A DNA stretch of 64,000 nt from Rathayibacter sp. SW19 (GTDB taxonomy: Bacteria > Actinomycetota > Actinomycetes > Actinomycetales > Microbacteriaceae), in NCBI RefSeq assembly GCF_030866825.1, contig NZ_CP133020.1, positions 2,480,001 to 2,544,000 of the forward strand, in the 5' to 3' direction. Positions 59,425 to 64,000 of the stretch are shown here, one piece after another. The notes under the pieces were generated by a model that ran no database searches, had not been told where the DNA came from, and saw only the letters and a program-made list of their open reading frames with translations. The number at the start of each line of letters is the position of its first letter. The stretch's first letter is position 1. The position numbers and the translations under genes are program-made.

Positions 59425-60648
59425 CTAATCGAGCAGCCGTCGCACGACAGCGTCTGCAAGCAGCCGCCCTCGCAACGTCACCACAACGGTGCCGCCGAGG
59501 GCGGCTTTCCCGTCGATCAGGCCGTCCGCGATCAGGCCGGCAACTGCCTGCCTGCCGCTCTCGGGTAACTCGGAGATGCGGATGCCCTCGCGGATGCGCA
59601 CCCTCAGCAGCACGTTTTCGACCTCGCGCGTGTGCGCGTCCAACGTCTCACGCCCTGCTGCTGGGGAGAGACCGGCTCTCACTCGATCGGCATAGGCGGC
59701 CGGATGCTTCACGTTCCACCAGCGCACGCCACCGACGTGACTGTGCGCGCCGGGGCCGACGCCCCACCAGTCGTGCCCCAGCCAGTACGCGAGGTTGTGT
59801 CGAGATACGTGCGCGGCATCCCTCGCCCAATTGCTGACTTCGTACCAGGAGAATCCGGCCCGCGCGAGTCGGGCATCCGCGAACTCATACATGTCCGCTT
59901 GCAGGTCTTCGTCTGGCTGTGCGAGTTCGCCGCGCTTGATCTGCCGCGCGAGCTTCGTGCCGGGCTCGACGATTAACGAGTATGCGGAGAGGTGATCCGG
60001 CTCGCAGGCGATCGCAGCGTCGACCGATTGCTGCCAGTCGCCCAGCGACTCGCCCGGTGTGCCGTAGATCAGGTCCAGGCTTACCTGGAGCCCAGCTGCT
60101 CGCGCCCACTCCACCACCTGCGGCACGCGCTCCGGATCATGCGTGCGATCCAGGGTCGCCAATACATGCCGCACAGCAGATTGCATTCCGAATGACACCC
60201 GCGTGAAGCCGGCATCGGCCAGGTTCGCGAGATAGACGGCGTCTACTGAGTCCGGGTTCGCCTCGGTCGTCACCTCGGCGCCCGGTTTCAAACCCCACGC
60301 TGCCCGCACGGCCGCGAGCATCGCGATGAGCTGCCCCGCCGGCAGAAGCGTCGGCGTGCCACCGCCGAAGAAGACCGTCGACACGGGGCGGGGCGGCACC
60401 CCCGATCCGACGAGGACACGTTCGGCCTGCTCGATTTCCTGGATCGCCTGGCTCGCATAGTCGCTCTGCTTCGCGCCCCGTAGCTCCGTGGCGGTGTATG
60501 TGTTGAAATCGCAGTATCCGCAGCGCACTCGGCAGAACGGAACGTGCAGGTACACGCCGAAATCGCGCTGGTGCGCGCCGACGGCGACCGATGACGGAAG
60601 GAGTCCGTCGTCGGGAGCGGGATCGGCGATCGGCAGGGCGCTCGGCAT
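59425..60648 (-). CDS. hemW: Heme chaperone HemW (radical SAM)
   Basis: 407 residues. The radical SAM cluster motif is CRVRCGYC (Cys39, Cys43, Cys46) in HVPFCRVRCGYCDFNTYT, with FFGGGTPTLL next; this protein family was once annotated as oxygen-independent coproporphyrinogen oxidase. The HemN-specific extra N-terminal Cys is absent, which favours HemW. ATG 60648; longer frame rejected. Downstream of lepA in the same direction with two genes between, a common actinobacterial neighbourhood. Confidence 0.95.
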   Translation of the reverse strand: MPSALPIADPAPDDGLLPSSVAVGAHQRDFGVYLHVPFCRVRCGYCDFNTYTATELRGAKQSDYASQAIQEIEQAERVLVGSGVPPRPVSTVFFGGGTPTLLPAGQLIAMLAAVRAAWGLKPGAEVTTEANPDSVDAVYLANLADAGFTRVSFGMQSAVRHVLATLDRTHDPERVPQVVEWARAAGLQVSLDLIYGTPGESLGDWQQSVDAAIACEPDHLSAYSLIVEPGTKLARQIKRGELAQPDEDLQADMYEFADARLARAGFSWYEVSNWARDAAHVSRHNLAYWLGHDWWGVGPGAHSHVGGVRWWNVKHPAAYADRVRAGLSPAAGRETLDAHTREVENVLLRVRIREGIRISELPESGRQAVAGLIADGLIDGKAALGGTVVVTLRGRLLADAVVRRLLD

Positions 60649-60655
60649 CCTGCGC

Positions 60656-61303
60656 CTACGCCGCGCTGACCGGATGCAGCGCCCGCAGATACCGTTTCGT
60701 GAACTGGGACTGCTTGACGCGCAGAATCGGTGCGGCGATTCGATAGAAGAAGTTCGACGGCCGGGAGAACGCTCTGATGACCAACCACACCGAGTCGTCG
60801 TCACGGTGCTCGAGAATGAAGGCCTCCTCACCGCTTTCCGGATGCCCGCGCAACGTGCCGTATGCGAACCCGGCGCGGTTCGCGTCGCGCACGACGTACA
60901 CGACACGCAGCGGCGCGTGGATGTGAAACGGGCCAACTGGAATCTTCAATACGGCTGTCATACCGTTCGCAATGTACGCGGTGCCGTCGTCGGTGAAAAG
61001 CGTCTCATTGCTGTGGTGGTCCTGCAACTCTGCCGGGGAGCCGTCTTCGTTGAACACGATGCCGGAATACTCTTCGCCCGTACCGCGATCGATGTCGGTG
61101 ACCTCGATGCCGCTGCCGCGCTGGACGCCCCAGGTCATCAAGGCGTCAACGGACGATTCGAAGCGTTCCCGCCCGCTGCCGAGCCGGATTGACCGCTCCA
61201 ACGGCCGGTAGCCTTTCGGAGGATAGAACAGCAGATCTTCCGCCTGTGTGCCGCCAACCGAGCCGTAGGTGACGGACGCGTCCGTGAACGTACTTCGGCG
61301 CAT
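60656..61303 (-). CDS. DUF1990 family protein
   Basis: 215 residues. The N terminus (TFTDASVTYGSVGGT) and the C-terminal VIRAFSRPSNFFYRIAAPILR are typical of DUF1990, an actinobacterial family of unknown function with a helix-grip-like fold proposed. ATG 61303, with AGGAAGCG upstream at long spacing. Ends seven bases before hemW, so probably cotranscribed. Confidence 0.87.
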   Translation of the reverse strand: MRRSTFTDASVTYGSVGGTQAEDLLFYPPKGYRPLERSIRLGSGRERFESSVDALMTWGVQRGSGIEVTDIDRGTGEEYSGIVFNEDGSPAELQDHHSNETLFTDDGTAYIANGMTAVLKIPVGPFHIHAPLRVVYVVRDANRAGFAYGTLRGHPESGEEAFILEHRDDDSVWLVIRAFSRPSNFFYRIAAPILRVKQSQFTKRYLRALHPVSAA

Positions 61304-61361
61304 GATGATGCTTCGCTTCCTGACAGGTATCGAACAACAAGCGTAACCGACTGACCCCCGA

Positions 61362-61388
61362 GGCACCTCCGCCGCGGCCCGCGGTGCC
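61362..61388 (-). terminator. Hairpin after the methyltransferase gene
   Basis: GGCACC and GGTGCC pair around a GC-rich loop that itself contains CCGCGG/CCGCGG-like pairing. It lies between two same-strand genes and has no U-run; termination is tentative. Confidence 0.35.
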
Positions 61389-61414
61389 GTCGCCGCCCTT
61401 CGGGGCCGAGCGGC

Positions 61415-62044
61415 TCAGGCCGGCTTCGTGGCCACCAGAACGAACTCGTTGTACGGGAAGAGTTTCCCGGCTGCACGAGGGAACGGAAACGAGTAATGCC
61501 GCAACTCGTGCAGCCCCAGTTGAGTGCACAACGCGGCGAGCATCGCGAAGTCGGTGAAGGTTACATGAGTGGCGTCAGTGGCGTAGCCGCGCTCCTGCGG
61601 AGTAATCAGGCAGACCTTGCCGCCTGGTTTCAGGTACCTCAGATAGTCCGACAACAGTTCGCGCGCGAAGTCCTCGCTCAGATGCTCAATCACGTGAGCG
61701 AGAAGGAGCGAGTCGAAGCTTGCGGTCTGGGCCTCGGCAGACGCGAGGAACTCCTCGGTTGTGAACGCATTCAGACCGCGCTGTCTCGCGATCTTGATGG
61801 ACGCTGCGTTGTGATCGACGCCGACCCCGTTGCCTCCGAGATGGGCGAGGTTGCGGCCCAAGCCGCATCCGATGTCGAGAGTGCGACCGAGTCGTAGGCG
61901 GCGGATGTTCCAGCGATACGGTGCCTGCACATTGAGAACGCGCCGCCAACGGGATTCGTCCAGCCTGCGCAGTCTCTGCGCATATTCGTCGCCGCTCGTC
62001 GAACTGCCGTGGCCGGAATCGTCTGCTGCAGCAGAGTTCGCCAT
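61415..62044 (-). CDS. Class I SAM-dependent methyltransferase
   Basis: 209 residues. SAM-binding motif I LDIGCGLGRNLAHL, motif II GVDHNAAS and LLLAHVIEHLSED (motif IV region) are clear; a PxxCFxTPxERGYATDATH-like segment near the end suggests a Methyltransf_11/ubiE-like fold. Substrate unknown. ATG 62044 with AAAGGGG seven to eight bases upstream. It lies between lepA and DUF1990 on the same strand. Confidence 0.88.
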   Translation of the reverse strand: MANSAAADDSGHGSSTSGDEYAQRLRRLDESRWRRVLNVQAPYRWNIRRLRLGRTLDIGCGLGRNLAHLGGNGVGVDHNAASIKIARQRGLNAFTTEEFLASAEAQTASFDSLLLAHVIEHLSEDFARELLSDYLRYLKPGGKVCLITPQERGYATDATHVTFTDFAMLAALCTQLGLHELRHYSFPFPRAAGKLFPYNEFVLVATKPA

Positions 62045-62117
62045 CGTGGACACCCCTTTGTTCAGCGCTGAGATGTTGGAACGATCGTAGCCGACTGTGC
62101 ACAGACGCACGGCTCGG

Positions 62118-63983
62118 CTACTTGGCCTTCTTGGTCTCCGTGTCGCCGGAGAGTGCCGCGATGAACGCTTCTTGCGGCACCTCGACGCGACCGACCATCT
62201 TCATGCGCTTCTTGCCTTCTTTTTGCTTTTCGAGCAGTTTGCGCTTTCGGGTGATGTCACCGCCGTAACACTTTGCCAGAACGTCCTTGCGCATCGCGCG
62301 GATCGACTCACGCGCGATGATGCGCGCACCGATAGCGGCCTGCACCGGCACCTCGAACTGCTGCCGCGGAATAAGCTTCTTCAGCCGCTCGGTCATCAGA
62401 ACGCCGTACGCGTATGCCTTGTCGCGGTGCACGATCGCACTGAACGCGTCGACCTGCTCGCCCTGCAGCAGGATGTCGACCTTCACCAGGTCGGCCTCCT
62501 GATCTCCGGTCGGTTCGTAGTCGAGGCTCGCGTAGCCCTGCGTGCGGCTTTTCAACTGGTCGAAGAAGTCGAACACGATCTCACCGAGCGGCATGGTGTA
62601 CCGGATCTCGACACGATCCTCCCCGAGATACTCCATGCCGAGGAGCGTGCCACGGCGGCCCTGACAGAGCTCCATGATCGTTCCCACGTAGTCCTTCGGC
62701 GCCAGAATCGCCGCCTTCACCATCGGTTCGCGCACGCTGGCGATCTTGCCGGTCGGGAACTCGCTCGGGTTCGTGACGGTGATGGTTTTCTTGTCTTCAG
62801 TCGTGACCTGATAGATCACGCTCGGCGCCGTTGCGATCAGGTCCAACCCGAACTCGCGCTCAAGCCGTTCGGTGATTATCTCCAGATGCAGCAACCCGAG
62901 GAAACCGCAGCGAAAGCCGAAGCCGAGCGCGACGGAGGTCTCCGGCTCGTAGTTGAGCGCGGCATCCGACAGCTTCAGTTTGTCCAGGGCGTCCCGCAGC
63001 TCGGGATAGTCGCTGCCGTCAATCGGATACAACCCGGAAAACACCATCGGCAGGGGCTCTGTGTAGCCCGGCAGTGCAACGGTGGCCGGCTTGGCGGCCG
63101 TGGTCACGGTGTCGCCGACTTTGGACTGCCGCACATCCTTCACCCCGGTGATCAGGTAGCCGACCTCGCCGACGCCGAGCCCGTTGCTCGGAGTAGGTTC
63201 GGGCGAACTGACGCCGATCTCCAGGATCTCGTGCGTCGCACGGGTCGACATCATCTGGATCCGTTCCCGCGGCGAGAGCTGACCGTCGATCATACGCACG
63301 TAGGTGACGACACCGCGATACGTGTCGTACACAGAGTCGAAGATCATGGCGCGGGCGGGCGCGTCGACGACACCGGTGGGAGCCGGTACGAGTTGCGTCA
63401 CCCGGTCCAGCAGCTCAGTGACACCGTCCCCCGTCTTGCCCGATACTCGCATCACGTCGTCGGGGCTGCCCCCGATCAGGCTGGCGAGCTCACGAGAGTA
63501 CTTGTCCGGATCTGCGGCCGGCAGGTCGATCTTATTGAGAACCGGAATGATGGTGAGATCGTTCTCGAGCGCAAGATACAGATTGGCGAGCGTTTGCGCT
63601 TCGATGCCCTGCGCGGCATCCACGAGCAGGATGGCTCCCTCGCACGCGGCGAGGGAGCGCGACACCTCGTAGGTGAAGTCGACGTGGCCGGGCGTGTCGA
63701 TCATGTTCAACGCGTAGACGAGGTCTGGTCCGCCTGCCTGCGGCAGGGACCAGGGCATGCGCACGGCCTGGCTTTTGATCGTGATGCCGCGCTCGCGCTC
63801 GATGTCCATCCGATCCAGATACTGGGCGCGCATCGCGCGATCGTCGACGACGCCGGTGATCTGCAGCATCCGATCAGCCAGCGTCGACTTGCCATGGTCG
63901 ATGTGCGCAATGATGCAAAAGTTGCGGATCAGCGCAGGGTCCGTCGCGGCGGGCTCGAGGGCCGTCAAAGCTCGTGGTGACAT
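62118..63983 (-). CDS. lepA: Elongation factor 4 (LepA)
   Basis: 621 residues. Back-translocating translational GTPase. G1 AHIDHGKST, switch II DTPGHVDF, G4 NKIDLP and the LepA-specific C-terminal domain ending near DVLAKCYGGDITRKRKL are present. ATG 63983 is complete, only 17 bases from the right edge, so its promoter lies outside the window. First of the lepA-methyltransferase-DUF1990-hemW same-strand run. Confidence 0.97.
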   Translation of the reverse strand: MSPRALTALEPAATDPALIRNFCIIAHIDHGKSTLADRMLQITGVVDDRAMRAQYLDRMDIERERGITIKSQAVRMPWSLPQAGGPDLVYALNMIDTPGHVDFTYEVSRSLAACEGAILLVDAAQGIEAQTLANLYLALENDLTIIPVLNKIDLPAADPDKYSRELASLIGGSPDDVMRVSGKTGDGVTELLDRVTQLVPAPTGVVDAPARAMIFDSVYDTYRGVVTYVRMIDGQLSPRERIQMMSTRATHEILEIGVSSPEPTPSNGLGVGEVGYLITGVKDVRQSKVGDTVTTAAKPATVALPGYTEPLPMVFSGLYPIDGSDYPELRDALDKLKLSDAALNYEPETSVALGFGFRCGFLGLLHLEIITERLEREFGLDLIATAPSVIYQVTTEDKKTITVTNPSEFPTGKIASVREPMVKAAILAPKDYVGTIMELCQGRRGTLLGMEYLGEDRVEIRYTMPLGEIVFDFFDQLKSRTQGYASLDYEPTGDQEADLVKVDILLQGEQVDAFSAIVHRDKAYAYGVLMTERLKKLIPRQQFEVPVQAAIGARIIARESIRAMRKDVLAKCYGGDITRKRKLLEKQKEGKKRMKMVGRVEVPQEAFIAALSGDTETKKAK

Positions 63984-64000
63984 CGTGGTGCCATTGTCCC

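Noticed and set aside
62097..63980. 627-codon plus-strand frame opposite lepA
   Set aside because: Antisense shadow of lepA, which has every GTPase motif.

Overview
The window (about 62-63% G+C by eye) is chromosomal DNA of a high-GC Gram-positive bacterium, most likely an actinobacterium of the Microbacteriaceae. The evidence is the type II fatty-acid cluster fasR-fabD-fabH-acpP-fabF beside a homodimeric-type aceE, actinobacterial families (DUF3145, DUF1684, DUF222/HNH, DUF1990), a CIRCE-controlled hrcA-dnaJ2 pair, tRNA genes without an encoded CCA, and several genes with a TAGGCT/TAGAAT -10 box only 6-7 bases before the start codon. About 59 intact or partial protein genes and three tRNA genes are visible. 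No rRNA, CRISPR array, insertion sequence or replication origin was found.

Layout. 1-1.6 kb: end of an O6-alkylguanine methyltransferase, a 2OG-Fe(II) oxygenase, and an orphan phage-type repressor whose frame runs into the 3' end of tRNA-Val. 1.7-10.1 kb: a peroxiredoxin, then pyruvate dehydrogenase E1 and the fatty-acid cluster (pyruvate to acetyl-CoA to acyl-ACP) with its PucR-type regulator. 10.2-16.8 kb: DUF3145, an orphan PadR regulator, DUF1684, an ArsR-type repressor with its MFS exporter, a PolA-like polymerase without 5' nuclease domain, and a small YwqK-like gene. 16.9-19.3 kb: DUF222/HNH gene, A1S_2505-type gene and a CAU tRNA. 19.5-26.2 kb: Lrp/LysE pair, GT4 glycosyltransferase, DMT permease, deformylase, a SHOCT membrane protein, a two-component system and tRNA-Asn. 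26.3-32.8 kb: a peptide-type ABC importer. 32.9-42.2 kb: housekeeping genes dnaG, dgt, dusB, ybaK (opposite strand), frnE, uppS, recO and leuA. 42.3-51.1 kb: a same-strand block of MprF-like synthase, esterase, MacB-like ABC exporter and two-component system, read here as a cell-envelope stress island. 51.2-64 kb: era, CNNM/CorC, ybeY, phoH, rsmE, dnaJ, hrcA, two DUF4870 genes, hemW, DUF1990, a methyltransferase and lepA.

Main observations beyond the gene list. (1) The repressor/tRNA-Val junction has the geometry of the integrated form of a phage integration-dependent immunity system, but no integrase or other prophage genes remain. (2) leuA has a short leader reading frame with three consecutive Leu codons overlapping the 5' arm of a hairpin, a likely attenuator. 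(3) At least eight intergenic tandem arrays with 15-19 bp units but different sequences sit at gene ends and in leaders. Two consist of units resembling half-sites of the neighbouring operator (CIRCE/HrcA and the ArsR palindrome), and four overlap the stop codon of a gene. (4) Perfect palindromes lie before fabF, between DUF3145 and padR, and at the arsR promoter. All function assignments come from reading motifs and family resemblance by eye; no database search was run.
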